From Candidatus Sulfopaludibacter sp. SbA3 (GTDB lineage Bacteria > Acidobacteriota > Terriglobia > Bryobacterales > Bryobacteraceae), in the NCBI GenBank assembly GCA_945893365.1, contig CAMDED010000021.1:1-64000 (forward strand): DNA of 64,000 bases, read 5' to 3'. The number at the start of each line of letters is the position of its first letter. Within the stretch, counting starts at the first letter, position 1. Position numbers and translations under genes: made by a program. Below the pieces are notes generated by a model, which ran no database searches, was not told the origin of the DNA, and saw only the letters and a list, made by a program, of their open reading frames with translations. Of the stretch, positions 36,380-44,015 are shown piece after piece.

Positions 36380-37060
36380 ATGCTGCTGCAGATTCCGGAT
36401 GTATTGACTGAAGAGCAGGTGGCGCAGTGCCGGCGGACGCTCGAAGGCGCGGACTGGGTCGACGGGCGAGTTACCGCCGGTTACCAATCGGCGCAGGTCA
36501 AGAATAACAGGCAATTACCCGAAGATCATCCAGCCTCGCGGCAGCTTGGCGATTTGATTCTCGCGGCCCTTCAGGAAAGCACGTTGTTCATGGGCGCGGC
36601 GCTCCCGCTGAAGGTATTTCCGCCTCTGTTCAACCGCTACGAAGGCGGCGAATCGTTCGGCTCGCACGTGGATAACGCCATCCGGCAGGTGACCGGCACG
36701 CCGCATCGCGTCCGTACGGATCTCTCGGCCACGCTCTTCCTGTCCGCGCCGGCCGAATACGACGGGGGCGAGCTGCTGGTCGAAGACACCTACGGCGTTC
36801 ACAACGTCAAGCTGCCCGCCGGCCACATGGTCCTCTACCCTTCGACCAGCCTGCACCACGTGCGCCCGGTCACGCGCGGCGCGCGCATCGCGTCCTTCTT
36901 CTGGATACAAAGCATGGTGCGGGACGACGGCGAACGCACGCTTCTGTTCGATCTCGACATGGCGATCCAGCGGCTAGGCGGAGGGACCCAGGAAGATTCT
37001 CCCGCGCTGCAACTTACAGGCGTGTACCACAACCTGCTTCGACGTTGGGCCGACGTTTGA
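36380..37060 (+). CDS. piuC: PKHD-type Fe(II)/2-oxoglutarate hydroxylase
   Basis: A 226-residue dioxygenase of the PiuC/YbiX family, commonly encoded beside TonB siderophore receptors. The iron-binding facial triad is visible as H96-x-D98 in FGSHVDNAI and a His at 159/160 in [10 protein letters not shown]. The 2-oxoglutarate-binding Arg is near 169 ([10 protein letters not shown]). Other family blocks are [11 protein letters not shown] (about 41-51) and [13 protein letters not shown]. It lies 12 bases downstream of the receptor gene. Its substrate is unknown; a role in siderophore or iron metabolism is inferred from context. Confidence 0.9.
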   Translation: MLLQIPDVLTEEQVAQCRRTLEGADWVDGRVTAGYQSAQVKNNRQLPEDHPASRQLGDLILAALQESTLFMGAALPLKVFPPLFNRYEGGESFGSHVDNAIRQVTGTPHRVRTDLSATLFLSAPAEYDGGELLVEDTYGVHNVKLPAGHMVLYPSTSLHHVRPVTRGARIASFFWIQSMVRDDGERTLLFDLDMAIQRLGGGTQEDSPALQLTGVYHNLLRRWADV

Positions 37061-37084
37061 ACTCTGAATTTTCAACCTGCGCCT

Positions 37085-38290
37085 ATGACTCTCCGAAAAT
37101 TCTTCTTCTGGCTTCACCTCGGCGCCGGTTCCATTGCCGGCGCGATCATTCTGACCATGTCGGTGACTGGAGTGCTGCTCATGTATGAGAAGCAGATCAT
37201 TGCATGGGCGGACCGCGGCGGATATCGCGCCGCGCCGCCACCGGGCGTGACACACCTGCCTGTCGAAACCCTGCTCGCAAAGATCCGTGAGTCTCAGCCG
37301 GAGATCCCGACGGTATTCACGCTGCGCGCCGATCCCGCCGAGCCGGCCGAGGCGAGTTTCGGACGTGAGAAAACGGTCTTTATCAATCCGTACTCCGGCG
37401 CGGTGCTCGGCGAAGGGTCGAACAAGGTTCGGGGATTTTTTCAGCAGGTGACGGGGATACATCGCTGGCTCGGCGCGAATGGCGAAGGCCGTGCACCGGC
37501 CCGGGCGATCACCGGCGCGTGCAATCTTGCTTTCCTCTTTCTGGTTGCCAGTGGGATTTATATGTGGTGGCCGAAGAAATGGTCGTGGCGCAATCTGCGG
37601 CCGGTAGTGCTGTTTCAGGGCGGAATTAAGGGAAAGGCGCGCGATTGGAACTGGCACAACGTCATCGGTATCTGGACGGCGGTACCTTTGTTCTTCGTCG
37701 TTCTCACCGCGACGGTGATGTCGTATCCGTGGGCGAACAGGCTGGTCTATACCCTGACCGGCAGCGAAGTGCCCGCGCAGGGCGGCGGACCGGGGAGGGG
37801 GCCGGGCGGACCGGGTGGACCGGGTGGACCGGCCCGTGAAGGTGGACGCCGGGGAGGCGCGCGCGGCGGCGAAGGCCCGACGTTCGACGGCATCGACAAG
37901 CTTTGGTCGCGCGCGGAGCAATTGTCCCCAGGTTGGCAAAGTATCGGCATGCGCGTGCCGGCTTCGCCCGGAGCGCCGGTTGTCTTTGCCATCGACCTCG
38001 GAAACGGCGGCCGTCCCGACCTGCGCTCGCAACTCTCGCTCGATCGGAGGACGGGCGAGACTGTGCAGGCGGAGACGTTCTCGAGTTATAGCCTCGGAAG
38101 GAAGCTGCGTTTGTGGATGCGGTGGGTGCATACGGGAGAGGCGGGAGGGTGGATCGGCCAGACCGTTGCAGGCGTAGCGTCGGGTGGCGGCGCGGTGCTT
38201 GTGTGGACGGGAATCGCCCTGGCTTTGCGGCGCTTCCGCGGATGGCTGACGCGGCGGCGTTCGAGCGCGCGTGTTCTGGTGGCGCAATAA
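37085..38290 (+). CDS. PepSY-associated membrane protein (iron-uptake type)
   Basis: A 401-residue inner-membrane protein of the PepSY-TM/PiuB family, thought to act as a ferric-siderophore reductase. Membrane segments lie at about 14-36, 140-163 (ACNLAFLFLVASGIYMWW), 188-212 (WTAVPLFFVVLTATVMSYPW) and 358-382. Conserved His residues in FFWLHLGAG, GIHRW and WHNVIG are candidate haem ligands. A PepSY domain spans about 55-125. An unusual Gly/Pro/Arg-rich tract (about 228-262) is inserted in the periplasmic region after the third helix. Third gene of the receptor-hydroxylase operon (24-bp gap). Confidence 0.82.
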   Translation: MTLRKFFFWLHLGAGSIAGAIILTMSVTGVLLMYEKQIIAWADRGGYRAAPPPGVTHLPVETLLAKIRESQPEIPTVFTLRADPAEPAEASFGREKTVFINPYSGAVLGEGSNKVRGFFQQVTGIHRWLGANGEGRAPARAITGACNLAFLFLVASGIYMWWPKKWSWRNLRPVVLFQGGIKGKARDWNWHNVIGIWTAVPLFFVVLTATVMSYPWANRLVYTLTGSEVPAQGGGPGRGPGGPGGPGGPAREGGRRGGARGGEGPTFDGIDKLWSRAEQLSPGWQSIGMRVPASPGAPVVFAIDLGNGGRPDLRSQLSLDRRTGETVQAETFSSYSLGRKLRLWMRWVHTGEAGGWIGQTVAGVASGGGAVLVWTGIALALRRFRGWLTRRRSSARVLVAQ

Positions 38291-38336
38291 GCTTCGCCCC
38301 ACCGGCCGGATCGGGTGATAGACTGACGGCCAGTGA

Positions 38337-39314
38337 ATGGCGTTCAGACAGATTGAGATACCGACCCTCGGCCGGCGGTTAAGCGGCGTGATGGCCCATC
38401 CGTCGTCGGCGGCCGACGCGGACACGCACAAACTTGCGCTTGACGAATACCGGCGGCTTGGCGGCAACTGCATTCACTTGCACGGCGAGGGCGGTGAGCG
38501 CCACACACGGCGGGCGGCCGGCCAATGGCTTCGTAGCCACGACCGCCGTCCGGAGTTCTTTCTGTGCACGCAGATCTGCCACGAAGGATGGGACGACACC
38601 GCCCAACGCCCGCTTGATCGATTCACACCCGAGGCGGTCGGCGAGGATGTCGATAGCGATCTGGAATTGCTCGGGACGGAGTACCTCGATCTGGTGTATC
38701 TCGACGACCGGCCTCAAGCGCCGCTCGAACCCGTGATCGAGGCTATAGGCCGTGAAATCAGACGCGGGCGGGTCCGCGCCTTTGGGTTCAGGAATTGGAC
38801 GGCGGAACGTATCAAAGCAGCCCACGCGCACATTTCCCGCGAAGGACTTCCGGGCGCCGCCGCAATCGTCACGACCGAGCTGGCCTTGGCTTCCTCGACA
38901 GGACCCCTTTGGCCTGAATATGTTCCGTTCGACGCGGAGCATGAACAGGTCGTTTGCGCTTTACGTCTGGCCGTTTTCGCGCACGCAGACGACGTCAACC
39001 TCGGTCAGTGTCTCTACGAGGACGGGGACGCAATATCGCGCATGAGGCCGCATTGGATCGAGCGATGGAAGCATTCGGCGAATCCGGATTTGGTACAGCG
39101 TGTTCGGCGTTTTGCGGCCTCGCGGGGACTCACGCCTCGCGAAGTGAACGTCGCCTGGCTGCTGAACCAGGCTTTTCCCGCCGTCGCGGTGGTCAACCTG
39201 CCATCTTTGCCGACCGCGCGCCGGATCGAGTATGAACGAGCTTCGCAGTTGCCGCTCGAAGAAGCTGATTTACGCTGGCTGAAGGTCGGCCTAACCACTG
39301 CCGCAAACGGCTAG
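38337..39314 (+). CDS. Aldo/keto reductase homologue lacking the catalytic tetrad
   Basis: A 325-residue TIM-barrel protein with clear aldo/keto reductase layout: GTEYLDLVYLDDRP, FGFRNWTAERIKAAHAH and a C-terminal RGLTPREVNVAWLLNQAFP block. At each tetrad position the catalytic residue is changed. The usual FDTA..Y region reads CIHLHGEGG (Asp lost, Tyr lost), the TK strand reads CTQICHEG (Lys to Gln), and the LH strand reads VYLDD (His to Asp). It probably does not reduce carbonyls by the normal mechanism. It lies 46 bases after the PepSY gene on the same strand and may belong to the iron operon. Confidence 0.78.
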   Translation: MAFRQIEIPTLGRRLSGVMAHPSSAADADTHKLALDEYRRLGGNCIHLHGEGGERHTRRAAGQWLRSHDRRPEFFLCTQICHEGWDDTAQRPLDRFTPEAVGEDVDSDLELLGTEYLDLVYLDDRPQAPLEPVIEAIGREIRRGRVRAFGFRNWTAERIKAAHAHISREGLPGAAAIVTTELALASSTGPLWPEYVPFDAEHEQVVCALRLAVFAHADDVNLGQCLYEDGDAISRMRPHWIERWKHSANPDLVQRVRRFAASRGLTPREVNVAWLLNQAFPAVAVVNLPSLPTARRIEYERASQLPLEEADLRWLKVGLTTAANG

Positions 39315-39445
39315 TGTAGTGCTTCGTATCGTTTGATCCGCGTGGCCATTTCCCGGCGGGGCGAGAGAACGTTGAGCAAGGCTCCACTCTTTGTAGCGAC
39401 GCATTGAAGTCCTATGAAGGTCTGGGCGGCGAGTTCACGCACTAG

Positions 39446-39461
39446 CAGGATGATGAAAAAC
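39446..39461 (+). repeat. Left terminal inverted repeat of the IS
   Basis: CAGGATGATGAAAAAC, preceded by CTAG (39442-39445). It is the exact reverse complement of 40743-40758. Confidence 0.9.
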
Positions 39462-39515
39462 TCGATGGAGATGTTACCTTCCAAAACGTAGTAGCGTCTT
39501 TATGTCGTAGACGCC

Positions 39516-40610
39516 ATGCGAGGATTCGACCACCAACAAAGCGCGATGTTTAGCTACTTGTCCCCGGAAGAGCGGGTGCCCGCGGATCACCCTCTGCGGC
39601 AGATCCGGCGAATGGTGGATGAGGCCCTTGGAGGGCTGACGAAGAAGTTCGACGAGATTTACGCGGCGGCCGGGCGCCCGTCGATCGCGCCGGAGAAGTT
39701 GCTGCGAGCTTTGTTGTTGCAGACTCTGTTTACGGTGCGCAGTGAGCGGGTGTTGATGGAGATGCTGGAGTATAGCCTGCTATTCCGCTGGTTCGTCGGT
39801 TTGAACATGGATGAGGCGGTGTGGGTGCCGACGGTGTTCAGTAAGAATCGGGACCGGCTGTTGGAAGGCGAAATCGCGGAGAAGTTCTTCCAGGGCGTTC
39901 TGGAGCAAGCGCGAAGCCAGGAATTGCTGTCAGAGGAGCACTTCAGCGTGGATGGGACGCTGATCGAGGCGTGGGCGAGCCAGAAGAGCTTTCAGCGGAA
40001 AGAGGGGAGTGCAGAGAAGGACTCGGAAGATCCAGGGAATCCGACGGTGAACTTCCGCGGGGAGAAGCGGAGTAACCAGACGCACGAATCGAGGACGGAT
40101 CCGGATGCGCGGCTGGCGCGCAAGAGCGGAGGGCAGGAGGCGAAGTTGGCCTACTGCGGCAATGTGCTGATCGAGAACCGGAATGGGCTGGTGGTGGACA
40201 CGGAACTGCTGCAGTGTAATGGGACCGCGGAACGAGATGCGGCGATGTTGATGGCTGAGCGGTTGGAGGGCGATCAGCGAGTGACGATGGGGGCGGACAA
40301 GGGATACGACACGAAGGATTTCGTGAAAGAGATGGGGCAGATGAAGGTGACGCCGCACGTGGAGAATGAGAAGCGCACGGGTGGCAGCGCGATTGACGGG
40401 CGAACGACGCGGCACGCAGGCTACAAGATCAGCCAGCAGAAGAGGAAGCGAATCGAGGAAGTGTTCGGGTGGCTGAAGACGGTGGCGGCGCTACGAAAGA
40501 CGCGCCACCGGGGTGTGCTCAAAGTTGGGTGGGTCTTCGCCTTTGCGGCCGCCGCCTACAACCTTGTGCGAATGAGGAATCTCCTGAACCCGGTGAATCA
40601 AGCCGTGTAA
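39516..40610 (+). CDS. IS5-family-type DDE transposase
   Basis: A 364-residue transposase. An N-terminal DUF772-type helical domain (MFSYLSPEERVPADHPLRQI, then RPSIAPEKLLRALLLQTLF, about 10-85) is followed by a DDE catalytic domain. The first Asp is in HFSVDGTLIEAW (about 141-152), the second in VTMGADKGYDTKDF (about 252-265) and the Glu in KRKRIEEVFGWLK (about 309-321). EKRSNQTHESRTDPDARLARK is a characteristic linker. The gene is full length and intact within its inverted repeats. Subgroup assignment (IS5 versus IS1182-like) cannot be settled by eye. Confidence 0.92.
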   Translation: MRGFDHQQSAMFSYLSPEERVPADHPLRQIRRMVDEALGGLTKKFDEIYAAAGRPSIAPEKLLRALLLQTLFTVRSERVLMEMLEYSLLFRWFVGLNMDEAVWVPTVFSKNRDRLLEGEIAEKFFQGVLEQARSQELLSEEHFSVDGTLIEAWASQKSFQRKEGSAEKDSEDPGNPTVNFRGEKRSNQTHESRTDPDARLARKSGGQEAKLAYCGNVLIENRNGLVVDTELLQCNGTAERDAAMLMAERLEGDQRVTMGADKGYDTKDFVKEMGQMKVTPHVENEKRTGGSAIDGRTTRHAGYKISQQKRKRIEEVFGWLKTVAALRKTRHRGVLKVGWVFAFAAAAYNLVRMRNLLNPVNQAV

Positions 40611-40624
40611 GTAGAGGGAGAAGT

Positions 40625-40659
40625 GTGCCCGAATGCCTGCAAACAGGGCATTCGGGCAC
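40625..40659 (+). terminator. Strong hairpin after the transposase gene, inside the IS
   Basis: GTGCCCGAATGCC pairs perfectly over 13 bp with 40647-40659 around a 9-base loop. It begins 15 bases after the transposase stop. There is no T-run, so it may act as a Rho-independent-like or mRNA-protecting structure. Confidence 0.45.
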
Positions 40660-40742
40660 TCATTGAAGGGCAAAAGCAGCAGAAACCCCAAAACGCTGCA
40701 GGAAAAAGGAACCGAGGAAAGAGAAACTGTTCTCGGAATCCC

Positions 40743-40758
40743 GTTTTTCATCATCCTG
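40743..40758 (-). repeat. Right terminal inverted repeat of the IS
   Basis: GTTTTTCATCATCCTG, followed by CTAG (40759-40762). Exact reverse complement of the left repeat. Confidence 0.9.
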
Positions 40759-40841
40759 CTAGGCGCCCTCTCCCAAATCGCGGGCCGTAGGTTAACATGG
40801 AATCAGCTCATGACGGCGTTCCCTGGCGGAGGAGAACAGCA

Positions 40842-41014
40842 ATGCCCGGTCGCGTAGAGGCCGAAAGCCCAGAAGCTGAGCGCTTCGTCTCTGCGCTCCG
40901 CAGTGTTCACTCAGTGCAAAAGCAGAACTCCAGGCCGAGCTGACCAAGGCGGCCAAGAGCCCTAAGCGCACCCGGAAAAAGACTTTCCAAAAGAGTACAC
41001 TGTCTAAGAGTTAA
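40842..41014 (+). pseudogene. Small basic protein gene with a frameshift
   Basis: A good GGAGGAG precedes the ATG at 40842. The frame gives MPGRVEAESPEAERFVSALR and then runs out at a TGA (40941-40943). In another frame from about 40917 the sequence continues as a plausible end: KAELQAELTKAAKSPKRT ... FQKSTLSKS, stopping at 41012-41014. Joined, it would be an acidic-to-basic protein of about 57 residues of the sort often placed before PIN-type toxin genes in Acidobacteria. That family likeness is from memory and uncertain. Confidence 0.4.
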
Positions 41015-41018
41015 CAAC

Positions 41019-41672
41019 GTGCCAAGCTTCTACATTCCTGAAGGCTTCAAACCAGCGCTTGCCCGGATAGCGGTTATGTCGAATGCGGAGGTGGAAGAAC
41101 TTCACGCGGCGTTGTCCTCCGCCACTCCGACGCTTAGCATAAAGGCTCTCACGGCACATACTCAGACTGCGCTCAAGAAGGACTTCCCAGGTCTGGGCGA
41201 CATTGTCCAGACTTTGGCTAGTATGAACAATGCGCGTGTAGGCGCTGATGTTTCCGCACGGGATTTCGCGCGCGATGTGGCTGACCAGTTTGGATCGCGT
41301 ACCGAGAAACCGCCCGGCGCCGAGACGTTGGAACGGAAGCTCGTATCGCTTCTGGACGCGGAGCCATTAGTAATGTCTGCGAAGGCTTTTGACGTACAGC
41401 ATGAATATGAAAGGCTATTCATCGCAGCTCGTATTGTGACCGACACGCGGACCGTTTTCAATCAGGCTGGAAACGAGGCAGTTGGTACGATGATTATCCA
41501 TAACCTTAACATCAAGTATTCAGAAAACGGCCAGTTCAAGGAAGTCTTTATCGCCATGGACGATAGCGACATAGCGAAGGTGAGGCGCGTGTTGGACAGG
41601 GCAGAAACAAAGTCAGCGACTCTTGAAAAACTCATTGAGAAAAGTGGAGTACGATACTTCGATTCGAAATAG
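41019..41672 (+). CDS. Hypothetical protein, accessory region
   Basis: A 217-residue soluble protein with no signal peptide or membrane segment. It starts at GTG 41019 without a clear ribosome-binding site; ATG 41077 is an alternative. The N-terminal half is helical (MSNAEVEELHAALSSATP). The second half has a beta-rich IIHNLNIKYSENGQFKEVFIAMDDSDI segment (about 158-184) followed by a final helix. I recognise no family. It is 14 bases upstream of the DUF433 gene in the same direction, so it may be part of that toxin-antitoxin operon. Codon use is less GC-biased than in the neighbouring housekeeping genes, consistent with transfer. Confidence 0.6.
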   Translation: MPSFYIPEGFKPALARIAVMSNAEVEELHAALSSATPTLSIKALTAHTQTALKKDFPGLGDIVQTLASMNNARVGADVSARDFARDVADQFGSRTEKPPGAETLERKLVSLLDAEPLVMSAKAFDVQHEYERLFIAARIVTDTRTVFNQAGNEAVGTMIIHNLNIKYSENGQFKEVFIAMDDSDIAKVRRVLDRAETKSATLEKLIEKSGVRYFDSK

Positions 41673-41686
41673 GAGAACTTCGTCGA

Positions 41687-42199
41687 ATGCCATTAGGTTC
41701 TGATACTCAGATTTGGGAAATACCGCCAGAGGGCATGAGCCCATCAAGGAAGGTCTTAGACTCTTCGTACCGGGAAGGCGTCAGTGACAATTGGAAAATG
41801 TCTCGCATCCATGGTGGCCCAGTTGTCAGCTATCGGCCTTGCCTCGACGCTCACTATCTGGCTTGGCGCAAACTCCACTGGCTAGATGCGAGACGGCGGC
41901 AATTGAGCCTTTGGGGTAGTCCGAGCGAAGAGGAAGAACGTGGCTATTCCTTACCGCTAGTCGAGGTGTTTCATCGCGCCGCTGCTGAGGCGCCATCAAT
42001 CTCAGTTGATCAAAACACAATGGCTGGTGCTCCATGTGTCGCCGGTACACGAATCCCGGTGTATGGCATCCTTGACGCGATTGAGGACCATGGCACATTT
42101 GAAGGTGTCATTAGATCCTATCCAAGGCTCACGCTTCAGCAGATTAAGGACGCGGTTCTATTCGCGAAACTGGTGGTGGAGTGCCCCGTTGGCGAATAA
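41687..42199 (+). CDS. DUF433 antitoxin-like protein with N-terminal extension
   Basis: A 170-residue protein. Its C-terminal ~70 residues are a DUF433 domain: SISVDQNTMAGAPCVAGTRI, PVYGILDAIEDHGTFEGVI, YPRLTLQQIKDAVLFAKLV. This is a helix-turn-helix-like VapB-type antitoxin domain. The first ~95 residues (with WEIPPEGMSPSRK and YLAWRKLHWLDARRRQL) form an unrecognised extension. AGGAG lies 11 bases before the ATG. The last codons overlap the TTG start of a DUF5615 PIN-like gene by 11 bases, the standard antitoxin-before-toxin arrangement. Confidence 0.8.
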   Translation: MPLGSDTQIWEIPPEGMSPSRKVLDSSYREGVSDNWKMSRIHGGPVVSYRPCLDAHYLAWRKLHWLDARRRQLSLWGSPSEEEERGYSLPLVEVFHRAAAEAPSISVDQNTMAGAPCVAGTRIPVYGILDAIEDHGTFEGVIRSYPRLTLQQIKDAVLFAKLVVECPVGE

Positions 42200-42668
42200 T
42201 CTGAGGCTTCTGCTGGATGAGTGCCTTAGACACGAATTGGCCGATGAAATTAAGAAGTGGTCCGCGGTCAATGTAGTTTGGGTCAATGACACAGTAACCC
42301 TTCCATCAACTGCAGACGATGCGCTGATGAACGAGGCACGATCGCAGAACCGCATTCTTGTAACGGAAGAGACCCGCTTGGATGAGACTAAGTTCAAAAT
42401 ATGCACGCATCCCGGCATAATAAGTTTTCGAGCAAAGAAACGCCATTCAGCGACTAAAGCAGAGATTTTCCGATCGTTCATGCTCTCGGGCCATCGGAGC
42501 CGCGCCAAGAAAGCGGTGACGGTTCTAAGAGTAGATGACGTGACTTTCAAGGAAATGGACTATACCGGCGACGTTGAAGACTGGTCATGCCGATGGGATC
42601 AGATCTCGAAGACTCCAAAACCCATCGATTCCAATTACTGCCCGTGGCGACCCAACAGAGCGAATTGA
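42189..42668 (+). CDS. DUF5615 PIN-like toxin
   Basis: A 159-residue PIN-like protein starting at a TTG within the end of the DUF433 gene. The N-terminal LRLLLDECLRHELADEI carries the first acidic residues (D, E at about 9-10). DDALMNEARSQNRILVTEETRLDE (written here as two blocks, DDALMNEARSQNRIL and VTEETRLDE, about 40-64) holds the next acidic cluster, and a FRAKKRH basic segment follows. DUF5615 proteins are predicted RNases paired with DUF433 antitoxins. The C-terminal ~50 residues extend beyond the usual domain. Probably a functional VapBC-like module; the target is unknown. Confidence 0.78.
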   Translation: MANNLRLLLDECLRHELADEIKKWSAVNVVWVNDTVTLPSTADDALMNEARSQNRILVTEETRLDETKFKICTHPGIISFRAKKRHSATKAEIFRSFMLSGHRSRAKKAVTVLRVDDVTFKEMDYTGDVEDWSCRWDQISKTPKPIDSNYCPWRPNRAN

Positions 42669-42806
42669 GCCCAGCAGTGGTGAGTCAAGTGATTTCTTGC
42701 CCTTATTTGGTATCAGGAACTCATAGGGGAGCCGGAGAAAGGTCTCGATCAGAGACGCCTTTCTCAAGTCGATCAGACAACTACTGTCGCTAACGACGAT
42801 CCGCAT
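42585..42806 (-). pseudogene. Truncated PIN-domain toxin remnant
   Basis: The frame begins with a clear PIN start, MRIVVSDSSCLIDLRKASLI ... FLRLPYEFLIPN, with acidic residues at 7 and 13. The similarity ends after residue 34 (about 42704). The rest (KGKKSLDSPLLGS onward) is antisense to the DUF5615 gene and is not PIN-like. A full PIN domain needs about 130 residues with further acidic residues, so this copy cannot be catalytic. Its ATG overlaps the stop of the XRE-ImmA/IrrE gene by 17 bases, showing that the two formed an operon before truncation. Confidence 0.7.
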
Positions 42807-43887
42807 CGGCGCTCTGAGGGCCTTTCAGGCCGGCTTCGACCTCGGAGGCGGGCAGCCGCAAGAGCTCCGCGGCTTTGCTTAGGGAAATCAAGCCTTCGGC
42901 GAGTGCACGATAACAGAGGCGTTCGAAACGCAACGGACGCTCGCGTTGCCCGCGTTCCTTCCCAGGCTCAAGCTCCATCGGCTCCTCGGTGCGCCAACCG
43001 CGCGCAATCGACTGGAAGGCGTAAATCAGAACCGGCTGGCTAATGACGTCAAGCTGCCGCAGGCGCATGAGCAGCGCCGCGCCGCTTACGCGATAGAGGC
43101 GCTTGAGATCGATCAATTCCTTATGTCCAAGCGCATTGCGGTGCTTGCCGGCTTCGCGCAGAAGATGTTCACTGGGCATCAGGAAAGCGCCGGCGAACAG
43201 AGTGGCAGCCTTCTCTTCGTCTTTATCACTGAGACCGTCCGCGTCGATCAACCGATGCGCCAACTCGTGAGCGAGCGTCAGGCGGCGACGCTCAAGTGAA
43301 AACTGGACGTTAGCGACAATCACGGGCAGGTCCAGCCGCCCCTCGCCGCGCCCCACAAGACAGGTAAGACCGGAAACCCGCCGCGGCAAGGGAACGGTTA
43401 GAACCTTGAGGCCTCGCTCTTCGAGAAGTTCGGTCATGTTGGGAATTGGATCGAGTCCGAGTTCCCATTCCTCGCGCACGTCATGAGCGAGTTTCTCGGC
43501 ATCAGTGACTTCGCGAAGCTGACGGGGGCGGAAGACCGGGCACTTCCACGTAGCGCTGTCAAGATCGAGGATAAGCTCAATTTGGAGGTAGCGCTCGATC
43601 CATTCCAGAACCTCCGTTTCAACCTGGGCGCGGTCCCGCGCCGTAGTATTCGCCTTGGTCCTGAATTCTACACTCGAAAGCTCAATCCCCTGGGTATCGA
43701 GCAGGTAGCTCAGAGACACGCCAAGGGCCTTCGAGAGCGCAAAGAGGACTCCGGAGCTAGGAATGTCCTCGCCGCGCTCGTATTTTCCGATGGCTTGGGC
43801 CGTCACCTTCCCGTTCATGGCTGCCGACAGATCCCGGAGGGAAAAACCAGCTTTTCGCCGGGCGAGCTTGACTCGATCCGCAATCAT
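42790..43887 (-). CDS. XRE-family regulator with ImmA/IrrE metallopeptidase domain
   Basis: A 365-residue protein. The N-terminal helix-turn-helix (about 5-62: RVKLARRKAGFSLRDLSAAM, then VSLSYLL) binds DNA. The C-terminal ImmA/IrrE domain has the zinc site H207-E-L-A-H211 in TLAHELAHRL, and the third ligand region DEEKAATLFAGAFLMP (about 223-238). Proteins of this type cleave or neutralise repressors in phage, ICE and toxin-antitoxin control. It is followed in operon by a truncated PIN toxin, so it was probably the antitoxin/regulator of that module. The start region has the palindrome ACAATTGT nearby (about 43905-43912), a possible operator. Confidence 0.85.
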   Translation of the reverse strand: MIADRVKLARRKAGFSLRDLSAAMNGKVTAQAIGKYERGEDIPSSGVLFALSKALGVSLSYLLDTQGIELSSVEFRTKANTTARDRAQVETEVLEWIERYLQIELILDLDSATWKCPVFRPRQLREVTDAEKLAHDVREEWELGLDPIPNMTELLEERGLKVLTVPLPRRVSGLTCLVGRGEGRLDLPVIVANVQFSLERRRLTLAHELAHRLIDADGLSDKDEEKAATLFAGAFLMPSEHLLREAGKHRNALGHKELIDLKRLYRVSGAALLMRLRQLDVISQPVLIYAFQSIARGWRTEEPMELEPGKERGQRERPLRFERLCYRALAEGLISLSKAAELLRLPASEVEAGLKGPQSADADRR

Positions 43888-44015
43888 GAGTTGTGGCCTA
43901 GTTTACAATTGTGCAAATCCAATATGTAGTATAAACTGATAGGCGGAGACGATCAAGCCGGTTCCGGCTAGCGCCGGGAGGAGTCAATCCACCCGGTGGA
44001 AGTGCCGCTCGCGTT

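Larger units (their letters stand above)
39446..40758 (+). mobile_element. IS5-type insertion sequence (about 1.31 kb)
   Basis: The element is bounded by perfect 16-bp inverted repeats, each flanked by the palindromic tetramer CTAG, which I read as the target duplication. If CTAG were counted as part of the ends, the repeats would be 20 bp. It carries one intact transposase gene and an internal hairpin after it. Perfect ends and an intact gene suggest recent insertion and likely activity. Confidence 0.9.
39311..40798 (-). pseudogene. Small gene interrupted by the IS element
   Basis: On the minus strand, 39311-39445 encodes a protein-like C-terminus (RELAAQTFIGLQCVATKSG ... RIKRYEALH) ending in TAG. 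Removing the insertion and one CTAG joins it in frame to an ATG at 40798 (MLTYGPRFGRGRL). This gives an uninterrupted frame of about 56 codons. I do not recognise the product, and the N-terminal 13 codons could be open by chance. Its stop overlaps that of the aldo/keto reductase homologue. The left part 39315-39441 is otherwise empty. Confidence 0.4.

Noticed and set aside
37795-37835. GGACCGGGT repeats as a possible mobile repeat
   Set aside because: They encode the Gly/Pro tract of the PepSY protein in frame, so they are a coding low-complexity region.
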